Assembly (NCBI RefSeq): GCF_013116825.1 | Contig: NZ_JABFNS010000074.1 | Coordinates: 1-44,548 of the forward strand | Origin: Myxococcus xanthus | GTDB taxonomy: Bacteria; Myxococcota; Myxococcia; Myxococcales; Myxococcaceae | DNA: 44,548 nt | Direction of reading: 5' to 3' | Shown: positions 14,697-25,400 of the stretch, piece by piece | Layout: each line of letters starts with the position of its first letter | How positions within the stretch are numbered: position 1 is the first letter of the stretch | Notes under the pieces: model-generated | The model's input: the letters and a program-made list of their open reading frames with translations, nothing else | Databases searched by the model: none | Told to the model about the DNA's origin: nothing | Program-made: the position numbers and the translations under genes

Positions 14697-17429
14697 TCAG
14701 GCGCTTCCGAGTTGCGCATCCGGGTGCGCGGCCCGCAGCTGCACCAGCGAGGCGAGGCAGCTCTGCCATTCCCCCTTGGCCAGCGAGCCGGTGAACTCCT
14801 CCAGCACCGGCGCCACCACGCGGGCGAAGGCCGCGTCGTCCAGGCCCAGGTCGCGCACCAGCTCGATGACGCGGCGCTTGGCCACGCTGGCGGACAGGCG
14901 CTTCTGAACCTCTCCCTCGCGGGCCTCCTTGGCGCGGCCCGGCGGCAGGCCGAAGAGCATCTTCCGCAGGAAGGTGCGCAGCGCGTCCACGTTGGCGAAG
15001 CGCTCCGTGCCACTGGCGGCCGGGGCCTCCTTGGCGCCCGCGGGCTTCCACCCCTCCGGGAGGTGCGTGGGGCGGTGCTTCTCCCAGAGGAGGCGCACCG
15101 CGAACAAGCCCACCTCGCGGTCCGCGCTCTGCATCAGCCACGCGAGCCGCTCGGCGCCGCCCAGCCGCGCGTAGTGCCGGCGGATGAGCTCCACCGCGAC
15201 CTCGCGCGTGCTGCGCTTGGTGCTCTCCGTGAGGGAGAACACCTTCACCGGGTCCAGCTCCTCCGGCTGGAGCGTGTGCCGGGCGTCCGCGCCTTCCTCG
15301 CCCGCGCGCAGCAGGGCGTCATAGGCCAGGTTGCGGACCTCCTTCGCCTCGGCGTCCGCCAGCTCGTACACGCGCGTGTGCCAGCCCCAGGCGCGCAGCT
15401 CCGCGCGGGCAATGGCCAGGGCGAAGCGGCGCACGTCGTCCCGCGAATCGGTGAGCGCGGGCCACAGCAGCTCCGGCGTGTATGCCTTGCGCGGCGCGCG
15501 GGGCTTGAGGTTGTAGGACTTCGACTCCGGCTGCTCCGGCCCGATGACGGGGTGGTGGCAGCGCAGGTACGTCTGCGCGAAGGCGCGCACGGGCGCCGGC
15601 TGCTTCGCACCCAGGGCCAGCTCGAAGAGGCGCTCCAGGCCCGCGGCCGCGTCACCCGCGTCGCTGAAGTCCGCGGGGGCCACGTTCTCCAGCAGGTAGC
15701 GGTGCGCGAAGCCGTGCAACTCCGGGTCGGCGCGGCGGGCCAGCGCCAGCAGCCAGGGCACGGTGAGCTGGCGCGCGGTGAACAGCTTGCGGTTGCCCAG
15801 CAGGCCCAGCGCCACGCCCCGGTACTTCGCGCTGAAGACGCGCGCCTTCACCTGCTCCACGTCCAGCCCGGGCAGGCTGTCCGCGCGCATGAGCGCCTGG
15901 GTCGCCATGTGGCTGATGCGGGGATGGGCGGCCTTCTCCAGCAGCCACTCCGGACCGATGGCCGCGGCCGGGTAGGCCGACAGCGCCCGCATCGCCAGTC
16001 CTTCCACGGGGTGGGGCTTCTTCTGCAGCCGCGGGTCGTCCAGCAGCGCCTTCCAGAAGTCCGCGGGCAGCTCGGTGGCGCCGTACTTGGAGCCGATGAA
16101 GCCCTTCACCCAGTTGAGCTGCTCACCGGTGCCCAGGTACATGTCGCGCAGGAAGTCCCCGGGCAGCTCGGCCCGGTCGAACGACTGCGCCAGCGCGCCC
16201 GCGGCGAAGCCCGACGTGGCCTTGTGCTGCAGGAGCCGCCCCAGCAGCGCCACGCCCAGCTCGCGCGGGTTGCGCTTCTCCAGCGTGGCCGCGGCGAAGG
16301 ACTTCACGTCCGGGGCGCCCTGGGCCACCAGCTCCTCCAGGCGCTCCGCCGGCAGGTCCTGCGCGTGGGCGCGGGCATACTCGATGGCGTAGGCGCGGGC
16401 CTTGGCGCTGGGGGACAGCAGCAGCGCCAGCACCGCCTCGTGCAGGCCGAGCTCGCGCAGCCGGCCTTGGTGGAACTCGGGCGAGCCCTGCAGCGTCTCC
16501 ACCAGGAAGTCGTGCGCGCTGCCCAGCGGCCGGCGGGCGAGCCGGTCCAGCCACGCGGGCGTCACCTTGCGCAGCGCCTCCGGGAAGTCCTTGCGCAGGC
16601 CCTGGATGGCGAAGCTGGCGGCGGGGTCCGACTCACACACGTCCAGCAGGCGCATCAGCGCGTCCGGCGAGCGCTTCCACGCGTCCGGGAAGGCGCGGTG
16701 CTTCACCATGTCGCCCGGCGGCGGCATGGCGAAGGAGTCCTGCGTGTACTTGCCGCTGCCGTGCGCCCAGATGTGGTGGGCCACCCAGACGCCGTACCAG
16801 GAGGTGTCCGGCGCGTAGTGGCGCAGCACCTCCACCGCGAACTGCGGGTAGAGCTCCGGCACGGCGGCGCCCAGGTGGCGCAGGTAGCGCCACGCGCGGC
16901 GGCGCAGGTAGGTGAGGGTGCCGCCGGAGACTTCCCGGCTGGCGCTGGGGCGGTGGCGCTCCACGTCGAAGCGCCAGGCGAGCACGCCGAACAGCTCCGC
17001 GTCGTGGTGGGCCTCCGCCAGCTTGTAGATGCGCTTGAGTCCGCCCCACAGGCCGAAGCGCAGGTCCGCGCGGCGGGCGATGTCCATCAGCGCCGCGCGC
17101 GAGGCCTGGGTGCCGCGCTGGTAGAGCGCCACCAGCAGGTCGGCCAGGGCCAGGCGGGGAGGGCGGGGCACGTCCTGCTGCGCCAGGTAGCGCTGCCACG
17201 CCTCGGAGGAGGCCTGACGCCGCCCGTCCGACTCGTAGTGCGCCCGGGCCTGGGTGAGCGTCCGGAGGAGCGCGTCGAAGGTGAAGGCATCCTTCGGCAG
17301 CGGCTTCTCCGGCGTCTGCTCGGGCTGCTCGAGCAGGGCGAGGACGGCATCGGCCAGGTCAGGGGACTCGGCGCGGACCAGCCGCTCCAGGTCTGCCGCG
17401 CTCAGCGCATCGCTCGTGGACGTGGACAT
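14697..17429 (-). CDS. Large helical-repeat (HEAT-like) protein of unknown function
   Basis: A 910-residue, mostly alpha-helical protein. Helical hairpins occur throughout (for example ALGLLGNRKLFTARQLTVPW and DDVRRFALAIARAELRAW) and suggest an ARM/HEAT-type solenoid, but they are much less regular than in the 2178-residue neighbour. There is no signal peptide, membrane segment or nucleotide-binding motif. I recall similar long proteins beside SWIM and WD40-HEAT genes in other bacteria, but the association is uncharacterised. It starts 18 bases after the scramblase-like gene and ends 15 bases before the oxygenase gene, so it fits in the same transcript. Confidence 0.7.
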   Translation of the reverse strand: MSTSTSDALSAADLERLVRAESPDLADAVLALLEQPEQTPEKPLPKDAFTFDALLRTLTQARAHYESDGRRQASSEAWQRYLAQQDVPRPPRLALADLLVALYQRGTQASRAALMDIARRADLRFGLWGGLKRIYKLAEAHHDAELFGVLAWRFDVERHRPSASREVSGGTLTYLRRRAWRYLRHLGAAVPELYPQFAVEVLRHYAPDTSWYGVWVAHHIWAHGSGKYTQDSFAMPPPGDMVKHRAFPDAWKRSPDALMRLLDVCESDPAASFAIQGLRKDFPEALRKVTPAWLDRLARRPLGSAHDFLVETLQGSPEFHQGRLRELGLHEAVLALLLSPSAKARAYAIEYARAHAQDLPAERLEELVAQGAPDVKSFAAATLEKRNPRELGVALLGRLLQHKATSGFAAGALAQSFDRAELPGDFLRDMYLGTGEQLNWVKGFIGSKYGATELPADFWKALLDDPRLQKKPHPVEGLAMRALSAYPAAAIGPEWLLEKAAHPRISHMATQALMRADSLPGLDVEQVKARVFSAKYRGVALGLLGNRKLFTARQLTVPWLLALARRADPELHGFAHRYLLENVAPADFSDAGDAAAGLERLFELALGAKQPAPVRAFAQTYLRCHHPVIGPEQPESKSYNLKPRAPRKAYTPELLWPALTDSRDDVRRFALAIARAELRAWGWHTRVYELADAEAKEVRNLAYDALLRAGEEGADARHTLQPEELDPVKVFSLTESTKRSTREVAVELIRRHYARLGGAERLAWLMQSADREVGLFAVRLLWEKHRPTHLPEGWKPAGAKEAPAASGTERFANVDALRTFLRKMLFGLPPGRAKEAREGEVQKRLSASVAKRRVIELVRDLGLDDAAFARVVAPVLEEFTGSLAKGEWQSCLASLVQLRAAHPDAQLGSA

Positions 17430-17447
17430 GGAGGGGGATTTACCACG

Positions 17448-18302
17448 CTACTTCTTCCAGAACATCAACGCGTCGAACAGGTCCAGCCCCGGGCCCAGGG
17501 CGGCGCGGGGGCTGTTGTTCTCGAAGTACGTCAGGTCGACGAGCAGGGCGACGGCCAGCACCAGCTGCCGCAGCCGGAAGTCGGTGCACTGGGGCTGGAA
17601 GTCGAGGGTGAAGGTGTCCGCGGCGGAGAAGCTCTCCTGGAGGAAGCCACTCCAGCGTTTGCGGACCACGGCCACTTCCACGTCATTCTGGAAGATGCGG
17701 AAGGTCCAGGGTCTGAAGAGCGGGCCCTTCACGGTGGCGATGACGGCGCCGCCGGGCGTGACGATGTCCAGGTGGCGTCCCAGCAGGGTGAAGCGCTGCT
17801 GGATGCGCGCCATCCGCCGGCCGTCCCAGGCCAGGATGTCCGCCTTCGTGAGGAGGAGGCTCCAGGGGCGCTCCACCACGAGCGCCACGATGCCGCCCAG
17901 CGTCATGCACTCCATCCGGGCCTTGTAGAAGGGCGAGAAGGTCCGCCGGAGCATGGCGCCGAAGCCACGGGCCTCTTCCTCCACGTAGAGCGCGACGCGG
18001 CCCGTATCGTCGCACACCTCGTAGCGGTTGCGCGTCTGGGCGCCGAAGATGAGCTCCAGCCCCTCGCGCATCTGCCGCATGCGCAGCGCGGGCGTCTCCA
18101 TCATCCCCTGCACCGACTGGCGCAGCTCGATGCTCATGTGGCGCGGGTCGCCCGGGAGCCCCTTGCCCGCGCCGGACGGCACCTCGACCTCGGCGCGCGG
18201 CTCCAAGGCCGCGCTGGAGGGCGCCTCCGGCTGGCGGGGAGCGCGGCCACGCCAGTCCAGCTCCAACTCGGTCGTGTCCGCCAGGGGGCGCTTGTCGCTC
18301 AT
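17448..18302 (-). CDS. Phospholipid scramblase-related (LURP-one fold) protein
   Basis: A 284-residue protein from the ATG at 18302; a GTG at 18311 in the same frame is an alternative. After a low-complexity N-terminus of about 65 residues it has the scramblase/tubby-like beta-barrel pattern: NRYEVCDDTGRVALYVEEE, then FSPFYKARMECMT, LVVERPW, ILAWDGRRMARIQQRF, TPGGAVIATVKGP and TFRIFQNDVEVAVVRKRW. The C-terminal hydrophobic stretch RLRQLVLAVALLVDLTYF, close to the end, resembles the single transmembrane helix of scramblases. Bacterial members have no settled function; lipid binding is plausible. It lies 26 bases downstream of the carboxypeptidase-regulatory-repeat gene. Confidence 0.8.
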   Translation of the reverse strand: MSDKRPLADTTELELDWRGRAPRQPEAPSSAALEPRAEVEVPSGAGKGLPGDPRHMSIELRQSVQGMMETPALRMRQMREGLELIFGAQTRNRYEVCDDTGRVALYVEEEARGFGAMLRRTFSPFYKARMECMTLGGIVALVVERPWSLLLTKADILAWDGRRMARIQQRFTLLGRHLDIVTPGGAVIATVKGPLFRPWTFRIFQNDVEVAVVRKRWSGFLQESFSAADTFTLDFQPQCTDFRLRQLVLAVALLVDLTYFENNSPRAALGPGLDLFDALMFWKK

Positions 18303-18328
18303 CCGGTTCACTTAATCGCAACCCGCGC

Positions 18329-21300
18329 TCAGGGCAGGGGCCGTGGCGTCACCTGGATGTCCCGCTCCAGCGTCTCCCCCTCCGCGAGGAAGAGCTCCTC
18401 CCGGTGGACTGTGAAGCGGGCGGGCTTCCCCTCTTCCAACAGGACGATGAACGTGTAGGCCCCAGCTGGGAGCTGCTCGTACACCAACACGCCCTCCAGG
18501 CTCTTCGTGGACGCGCGGATGTCTCCGAAGCGGGCCCGCGTGCGCAGCTCCCGGCCGGACACGGTCGGTGGCACCGTGCCCGACAGCAACGCCTTGTAGA
18601 TCCCCACGCCCGGCTTGAGCGGAGGCACCCGGACGCCGAGTCGCATCGTGCCGCCACCGGTGGTTTCCGTGAAGGTGAACGTCACCTTCCCCATGGGGGG
18701 AACCTTCACGCGCTGCGGGAGGAAGGCCACGCTGCGCCCTTCCGCGTTCTGTCCCATGGACGCCGACAGCGTGTAGGTGCCCGCCGGGACGTTCCGGGCC
18801 TGGAACGTCCCCAACGCGTCGTCCACCGAGGCGGAGTAGTCCCCGTCGTTGGCCACGAGCTGCACGATGGCCTCCGCGGGCTTCCCGTCGCGGTCCTTCA
18901 GGGTGCCGTCCACCTGGGCGCCCGGGTAGATTCGCAGCTCCAGTGTTTCGTCACCGGTGCCAATGCGCTGGCGCATCTGGGGGTGGCCCTGGTTCGTCTG
19001 GACCAGCAGGTCCAGCGGGCGTGTTTCCAGCGGAGGGAAGGCGAAGGTTCCGTCCGTGTCGGTGGCCTCCGCGGCGATGGGCGCGACCTCCATCATCAAG
19101 CCGCCTTCATCGGGCGGGTGGACCTCGACGACGGCGTCCTCGATGGGGCGCGACGTCTCCGCGTCCACCACCCGGCCGCGCACGTGGCGTCCGGCCTCCA
19201 GCCTCACCTCGCCAAGGTCCACGTCCGCGCCCGCGGAGACCTGCACCTCACGCATCGCGCGTGTCAGTCCGGGGGCCTCGAAGGTCAGCCGCTGCGTGCC
19301 CGCGCGCTCGGCGGCGAGCCTGAACGCGCCCTGGGGGTCCCGGAAGGCGCGCTGGTCAATGGTGAAGCGGGTGATGGGCGAGCCATCCCCGCGCACCACG
19401 CGGCCGCGGATGTGGCCCTGGCTCCGCAACGTCAGCCGCACGTCGTTGGCCCCGGACCTGGCGAGGACCGCGGGCTCCGTGGCTTCGAAGGCATATCCGT
19501 CCTTCGACGCGCGCAGCGAGCACGCGCCCTCCGCCAGGTGGTGCAGGATGAAGCGGCCCTCCGCGTCGCTGGCGGTGCTTGCGAAGACGCCGTCACGGCG
19601 TGTCGGGAGGTGGGTCCCGTCCACCAGCGCGTTCGCCACCGGTCGCCCGCGCTCGTCCACGACGATGCCGGACACCGGGGCCCCCGTCTCCAGCCGCAGC
19701 GAGGCCTCCACCGTTTCAGCCCCCTGCACGGTGACGGTGCGCATCACATGGTGCTCGGTGTCGCCGAGGTCCGAACCGGAAATCAGGGTGTACGTGCCCG
19801 GGCCCACCTCGGTGATGGAGAAGCGTCCCTCCGCGTCCGTTTCGATTTGCTGGGAAGCAACCGTCTTGCGGGTGTCCACCAGACTGAGCGTCATGCCGGG
19901 GATGGGCGCGCCCTGGGTGCTCGTGACGATTCCCTCCACCCGGCCCGCCGCGCGCAGCGCCACGCTGAGCGCGGGGCCAGGCACCTTCACCTCCACCCGC
20001 TCTTCCACGTGTCCGGGGAGGGTGAGGCCGAGCGTGTAGTTCCCGGGGGTGGGGAGCGTGAGCTCGAAGCGGCCGTGTTCGTCCGAGGTGGTGGGGTCGA
20101 CGTGTTCGTGGAAGGTCTCGGTCTCGGCGTGAATCGCGTCATTCACGCCGATGTCCACGCCGGACAGGGGGTTGCCCTGGGCGTCGGTGACGGTGCCTTG
20201 GAGGAGGTGGGCGCGCGCGAGGGTGAAGTCCACACGCCCGCCGGGGCTGGCGACCCCGTCAAGGAGCTGGCCCTGGTAGCCCGGGGCCATGACGTTGAAG
20301 ATGTAGGGCTCCAGTCGCAGGGGGCCTATCCGGAACCGGCCATCCTCCGCCGTGGTGACGTAGTCCGCGGGCGGCGCCCGTCCCCTGGGCGCGCCGGCGC
20401 CTACCCTGGCGCGAGCAATGGGGTGGCCGGACTCGTCACGCACCGAGCCTTCCACGTAGACGAGCGTGCCCAGCCGCACGGTGGCCTCCGCGTCCCCGCC
20501 TTCCTCGGTCAACGCCACCGTGGCGAAGCCGTACTCGCCCTGATGCTCCGCGCGCACCTCGTAGTCACCCGGAGCAAGTGGCTCGAAGGAGAAGCGGCCC
20601 TCGTCGTCCGTCACGGTGACATGCGGCGTGTACTCCACGTGGACTTCCGCCCCGGACACCGGCTTGTCCTGGGCGAGCACGCGCCCGGACAGCCGTCGCG
20701 GTGGATGAAGGACGATGGGGTCGAGCTTCTCCGCGTCCACCTGTTGGAGCGAATCCGTCAGCAGGCCCTCGCTGGTGGCGACGACGGTGTATTCGCCCGG
20801 CGGGAGTGGGCCGAAGGCGAAGCGGCCGTCCGCGCCGGCCAGGGCATCGAAGAAGCGGGTGTGGTCCTGGTGGAAGAGCGTCAGGCGCGCGCCAGGCAGC
20901 GGCGTCCCGGTCTCGGCGACGACGCGGCCAGGAAGAAAGAGGCCTGTTTCGAGCACGAGCTGCACGTCCTGGGCGTCGGTGCGGACATCCAGCGCCAGCG
21001 TGGCGTGGCGCTCGCCGATGGCCCAGAGCGCCACCATGCCCTCGGGGAGGTCCTCGAGAAGGAACGTTCCGTCCGCCGAGGTGAGGGTTTGGGCCACCAA
21101 GGGCGCGGCGCCGTGGCCGGCTTCGACGAGCGCGCGGACCATTTCCTCGGGCTCGCCGATGCAGCCTCCGGAGGACAGGGGCAGCTCCGGTGAGCGCGTG
21201 TCACATGCGCGCGCGGACAGGGACTCGCCAGGCATGTCGCGCGTGGCGGAGACCTGGATGCCCGCGGCGGGGCGGCGCCGCGAGTCGACCACGCGCCCAC

Positions 21301-21481
21301 GGAGCGAGTGGTTGCCACGCGGTGGTGGTGTCGGGACGCCGAGGTCGCGCCGTGACGGGGGGCGCTGCGGGGTGGAGGTCGCTGGCCGCTCGCCGGTGTC
21401 CTCCCACCGGTGGACGAGCGCCACGGCCAGGAGCAGCGCGAGCCCTCCGAGTGCGACCATCACCAGTGGCTGTTTTCGCAT
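18329..21481 (-). CDS. Exported protein of carboxypeptidase-regulatory-like repeats
   Basis: A 1050-residue protein with a basic N-terminus (MRKQPLV) and one hydrophobic segment at about residues 6-24, acting as signal or anchor. The rest is a string of at least eight beta-sandwich units of the carboxypeptidase-regulatory (CarboxypepD_reg/DUF1416-like) type. Each carries phrases such as GRVVDSRRRPAAGIQVSAT, DGTFLLEDLPEG and DEGRFSFEPLAPGDYEVRAE. These repeats bind or space proteins at the cell surface; no catalytic domain is visible. Such long repeat proteins are common in Myxococcus. It begins 68 bases after the acyltransferase gene and may have its own promoter. Confidence 0.88.
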   Translation of the reverse strand: MRKQPLVMVALGGLALLLAVALVHRWEDTGERPATSTPQRPPSRRDLGVPTPPPRGNHSLRGRVVDSRRRPAAGIQVSATRDMPGESLSARACDTRSPELPLSSGGCIGEPEEMVRALVEAGHGAAPLVAQTLTSADGTFLLEDLPEGMVALWAIGERHATLALDVRTDAQDVQLVLETGLFLPGRVVAETGTPLPGARLTLFHQDHTRFFDALAGADGRFAFGPLPPGEYTVVATSEGLLTDSLQQVDAEKLDPIVLHPPRRLSGRVLAQDKPVSGAEVHVEYTPHVTVTDDEGRFSFEPLAPGDYEVRAEHQGEYGFATVALTEEGGDAEATVRLGTLVYVEGSVRDESGHPIARARVGAGAPRGRAPPADYVTTAEDGRFRIGPLRLEPYIFNVMAPGYQGQLLDGVASPGGRVDFTLARAHLLQGTVTDAQGNPLSGVDIGVNDAIHAETETFHEHVDPTTSDEHGRFELTLPTPGNYTLGLTLPGHVEERVEVKVPGPALSVALRAAGRVEGIVTSTQGAPIPGMTLSLVDTRKTVASQQIETDAEGRFSITEVGPGTYTLISGSDLGDTEHHVMRTVTVQGAETVEASLRLETGAPVSGIVVDERGRPVANALVDGTHLPTRRDGVFASTASDAEGRFILHHLAEGACSLRASKDGYAFEATEPAVLARSGANDVRLTLRSQGHIRGRVVRGDGSPITRFTIDQRAFRDPQGAFRLAAERAGTQRLTFEAPGLTRAMREVQVSAGADVDLGEVRLEAGRHVRGRVVDAETSRPIEDAVVEVHPPDEGGLMMEVAPIAAEATDTDGTFAFPPLETRPLDLLVQTNQGHPQMRQRIGTGDETLELRIYPGAQVDGTLKDRDGKPAEAIVQLVANDGDYSASVDDALGTFQARNVPAGTYTLSASMGQNAEGRSVAFLPQRVKVPPMGKVTFTFTETTGGGTMRLGVRVPPLKPGVGIYKALLSGTVPPTVSGRELRTRARFGDIRASTKSLEGVLVYEQLPAGAYTFIVLLEEGKPARFTVHREELFLAEGETLERDIQVTPRPLP

Positions 21482-21549
21482 GGCGTCCCCCGGAGCACGA
21501 GCCCCGCCTCGAACCCGGAGCGTATCTTCGCCTGGGGCTCGGGCCGGCG

Positions 21550-22404
21550 CTATGGGGTCGCGGCGCCGGGCGTCAGGGCCTCGATACGCGCCTTTTCCGA
21601 GACGATGAGATTCCGGACGTGGTCACGCAAGGCCGCCACATCGGTGAAGGCGCTGGGGTCGACGGGGGGCATGACCTGGACGTGACAGCGGGCGGTGGTC
21701 TCCAGCACCAGGCCGTGCTTGGGCAGGGTGCGCGCGGTGCCGGTGAGGACCACGGGGATGACGGGGCAGCGCTGCTTCATGGCCAACGCGAAGGCGCCGT
21801 CCTTGAAGGGCTTCACGACGCCGTCGGAGGAGCGCGTGCCTTCGGGGAACATGAGGATGGGCACGCCGCGAGACAGCCAGTATTCGCAGTCAGCCAGCAT
21901 CTTCATGATGCTCGCCTTGTCACCGCGCACCAGGGGGACATAGCGGTTGAGCCGCATGTTCCAGCCGATGAGGGGCAGCTTGAAGTTCGACGCCTTGGAG
22001 ACCCACTTGAAGGGGCGGTAGAGACCGAAGAGGACCAGGATGTCGCCGAGCGACTCGTGGTTGGACACGAGCACGGCCGGGCCCCGCCAGGGCAGGTGTT
22101 CGCGGCCGTCGACCTCCAGGTGCCAGAGCGGGTTGACGTAGAAGTAGAGCTGCGCCCAGAAGCACGAATACAGGTGCAGGACGCGCCCGTCGCGGTCGAA
22201 CGGCAACGTGACGAGCCAGACCAGCACGGCGCCCACGAAGAGCACGGCGCTGGAGAGCATCAGGAACGCCCAGAAGACGATGGAGAAGAGGAGTCGAATG
22301 GCGCGCGCAGTGTGCCACAGGCGCGTGGGGTGTGGGCTTGTACTTGGAGGTGTCTCGCGCCGGTCCGCTTCGGGGCTCACGCCGATGACCCCGTTCCACA
22401 TCAT
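21550..22404 (-). CDS. 1-acyl-sn-glycerol-3-phosphate acyltransferase (PlsC family)
   Basis: A 284-residue lysophospholipid acyltransferase. The HX4D catalytic motif is NHESLGD (H116, D121). The acceptor-binding motif is FPEGTRSSDG (186-195), and the later ITVAL-like block is PVIPVVLTGT. A hydrophobic segment at about residues 38-68 anchors it in the inner membrane. It likely acylates lysophosphatidic acid or a related glycerolipid. The gene starts 4 bases before the reading end of the YhaN-like gene, so they share a transcript. The biochemical link between the two is not obvious. An alternative ATG lies one codon downstream. Confidence 0.92.
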   Translation of the reverse strand: MMWNGVIGVSPEADRRETPPSTSPHPTRLWHTARAIRLLFSIVFWAFLMLSSAVLFVGAVLVWLVTLPFDRDGRVLHLYSCFWAQLYFYVNPLWHLEVDGREHLPWRGPAVLVSNHESLGDILVLFGLYRPFKWVSKASNFKLPLIGWNMRLNRYVPLVRGDKASIMKMLADCEYWLSRGVPILMFPEGTRSSDGVVKPFKDGAFALAMKQRCPVIPVVLTGTARTLPKHGLVLETTARCHVQVMPPVDPSAFTDVAALRDHVRNLIVSEKARIEALTPGAATP

Positions 22405-22408
22405 CTGG

Positions 22409-25400
22409 CTAACCCGTCTTCAGCACGGACACGGGCGCGGGCGGTTCGCTCGTGGAGGCGTCCAGCGCCTGCACCCGCGCGCCCTCGGCGGCGAAGGCGT
22501 CTCGCAGCCAGGGATGGCAGGTGAAGGCGATGACCTGCTGGTGCTCGGACAGCTTCGCCAGCAGGTGGATGGCGCCGCGCGCCCGCTCCGGGTCGAAGTT
22601 CACCAGCACGTCGTCGACGATGAGCGGCAGCGCCCCGCGCGTCTCGCCGAAGTCGCGCACCACCGCCAGCCGGAACGCGAGGTAGAGCTGTTCGCGCGTC
22701 CCTCGGGAGAGCTGCGCCGCGCTCCAGTCCCGCTGGCCATCACCCACGCGCAGCTCGCGCTCCTCTCCCGTGGGGATGAAGACGCGCTGGTAGCGGCCCT
22801 GGGTGAGCGCGGCGAAGTGCTCCGAGGCGAGCTGCACCACCCGCGGCTGCTGCTCCTCCTCGAAGCGGCGGCGCGCCCGCGCCAGCAGTGCCAGGGTCAG
22901 CCGGTCCGCCGCGTACTGCTTCGCCAGTTCGGCGGCCCGTGCGCGCAGGGACTCCTCGACGATGCGGAGCTTCGCCAGCGCGTCGTCGTTCTCCCACTGC
23001 TCCAATTGGTGGCTGAGCGCGCCGCGCTCCGTGAGCACCGCCTTCAGCCGGTCCTGGGCCTCCGCCTGTCTGCCGCGCAGGGATTCCAGCTCCGCGCGCA
23101 GGCCCTGCTCGCCGCCCACGTCGATGAGCGCCTGCCGCGCGAGCGTCTCCGACAGGCCCGTGCGCGCCTCGATGCGGTGTGACAGCTCCCGCGTCCGGCC
23201 CGTCAGCTCCACGTAGCGGCGTGCCTGCGCGGCGCGGCGGCGGAAGGTCTCCTCGTCGGCGCTGCCACCTTCGGCCAGCAGCGTCGTCAACGCCGCTTCT
23301 TCGTCGTGGCACAGCCCGTCCAGTCGCGCCTTCTCCGCGCGCAGTTCGTGCCGCCGCTCTTCCAACGTCCTGCGCTCCAGGCTCTGCGCGCGCTCCGCTT
23401 CCAGCGCCGCCGCCACCCGCGACGCCAGGGGCTCCATGACGCCAGCGTCCAGCTCGCGGGCCTCCGTCGCGCCCGGGATGAGCTCCGCCACCACGGCCTC
23501 CGCCCACAGCCGCGACGTCACCAGGGCGCAGACCTGCGCATCCACCGTGAGCGCGGCTTCCTCCGCGCCGACGTCCAGGAGTCGCTGGCGGAGCGCCGCC
23601 GCGTCGCGCCACAGCGCCAGTGCCGCGGACGCGGCCAACGTGGGAGGGAAGCGCCGCTCGGACAGCAGGGCCGTCAGCTCCGCGCCCAACTGTTCCTGCC
23701 GCGACTCCGCCTCGCCCACCGACTCACTCGCGCGGTGCTCCTCGCGTCGCGCGGCGGTGTGCTCCGCGTGCAGTGTCTCCCGCTCCCGCTGGAGCTGCTC
23801 CCACCGTCCCGCTCGCTCCAGCGCATCCGCCAGCACGGCTTCCCGCGCCGCCATGTCCGCCGCCGTCGCGACCAGGTTGAGTCCGGCCTCGGACGCCGCG
23901 GACAACAACTCACGGTGCAGCAGCTCTTCCCGCGCGGACAGGCTCATCAAGGCCGCTCGCAGCCGCTCCTCTTCCTGCTGCCGCCAGCGCTGGCGCGCGC
24001 GTTGTGCCTCCACGTCCGCGTCGCGCGCCGCCTCCACGCGGCGCCGGGCCAGCTCCAGCACGCCCGTCAGCAGCAGTCCGCCCGCGAGGCACAGCGCGCC
24101 CACCACATGGCCCGCCAGCAGCCACGCCGTCACCGCGAGCGCCACCACCACCGCCGCGACCGCCGGCACCCACCACGTGGGCAGCACCGCCGCCGTCGCC
24201 TGTGGCTCGCCCTGGGTGCGGACGCTCTCGAATTGCCGGTGCAGCTCGGCGCGCTGCTCCGACAGGCGCTCCATCTCCGCGCGCACGGTGCGCAGCCGTC
24301 CCAGCCCCGCCTGTTGCTGACGAATCCGCGACGCCCGCTCCTCCGGCAGCGTGGACAGCTCCGCGTCCACTCGCGCCAGCGCGCCGTCCAGCCGCTCACG
24401 CTCCGAGACGGCGCGGGCCCATGCGCCCTCCGCCTCGCGGCGCGCGACCTCGGCCGCCCCCAGCCGGAGCGCCAGTTCCTCCAGCGTCACGCGGACGCTC
24501 ACGCTCAAGTCCAGCGCCAACAGGCCGGGCCCATCCACGGGCAGGCCCAGCTCGCGCAAGGCCAGCTCCACCTGCCGTTGTTTCTCAGCCAGGGCGGCCC
24601 GGCGGGAGGGCAGGGCGCGCAGCAGCGCGGCGCCCTCGGTGTACGCCGCCAGGGCCTGGCTCAGCGCCTCCTCGCGACCCCGGACCCCGGACGGCGCGGA
24701 CAGCCGCTCCAGTCCGGCTTCCACCGTGGCCAGTCGCTCCGCCAGCCGAGCGCCTTCCGCGCGATAGCTTCGGCGCCGGTGCAGGCCGTCCTCGAGCCGC
24801 GACTCACCCGCCTCGGGGAAGGTCTCCAGCGCGGGCAGCGTCGCCAGCTCGGCGCGGGCCTGCGCCAGCGCCGCCACGTCCCCGAGCGCCGCCTCCAGCC
24901 GCGTCAGCCGCTCCAGTCCGGTCCCCGTCTCCAGCAGCACCGCTTCGAGCGTCCGTTGCTCCTCTACCAGCGCGCCCATCCGCTCCTTCTCCGCGAAGTA
25001 GCGCGCGGGCCGATCTCCCTCCTGTCGCAGCCGTGCCTGGACGTCCTCCAGGGCCTTCAGCGTCTCGTTCAGCGAAGGCTTCACGCCGTTGGGCTTGTAG
25101 ATGCCCTCGGTGCTCTTGCGGAGCTGGTCCATGACCTCCGGCAGTCGGCGCGCGCCGCGCATGCTGGCGGCCACCAGGGCCTCGGAGGCGCCTCGTTGTT
25201 CGGTGAGCCGCTCGAAGCCGGCCAGCTCATCCAGGCGGAAGGCGAACACGTCGAAGAACAGCTCGCGTGACACGTGGGCCAGCGCGCTCTCCAGCGACTC
25301 CTTCGACAGCTCCGTCCCCTCCGCGTCGCGCACCGACAGCTCGCCCTCCGACGAGCGCCGGCTCGCGATGCGGCGCACCAGCAGCGGTCCCGCGTGGGTG

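Noticed and set aside
14103-18458. 1451-codon open frame on the plus strand
   Set aside because: It spans several real minus-strand genes and has no domain sense; a GC-driven shadow.
23250-24200. Dense short direct repeats in the ATPase gene considered as a repeat element
   Set aside because: Explained by Glu/Arg/Ala codons of the coiled coil.
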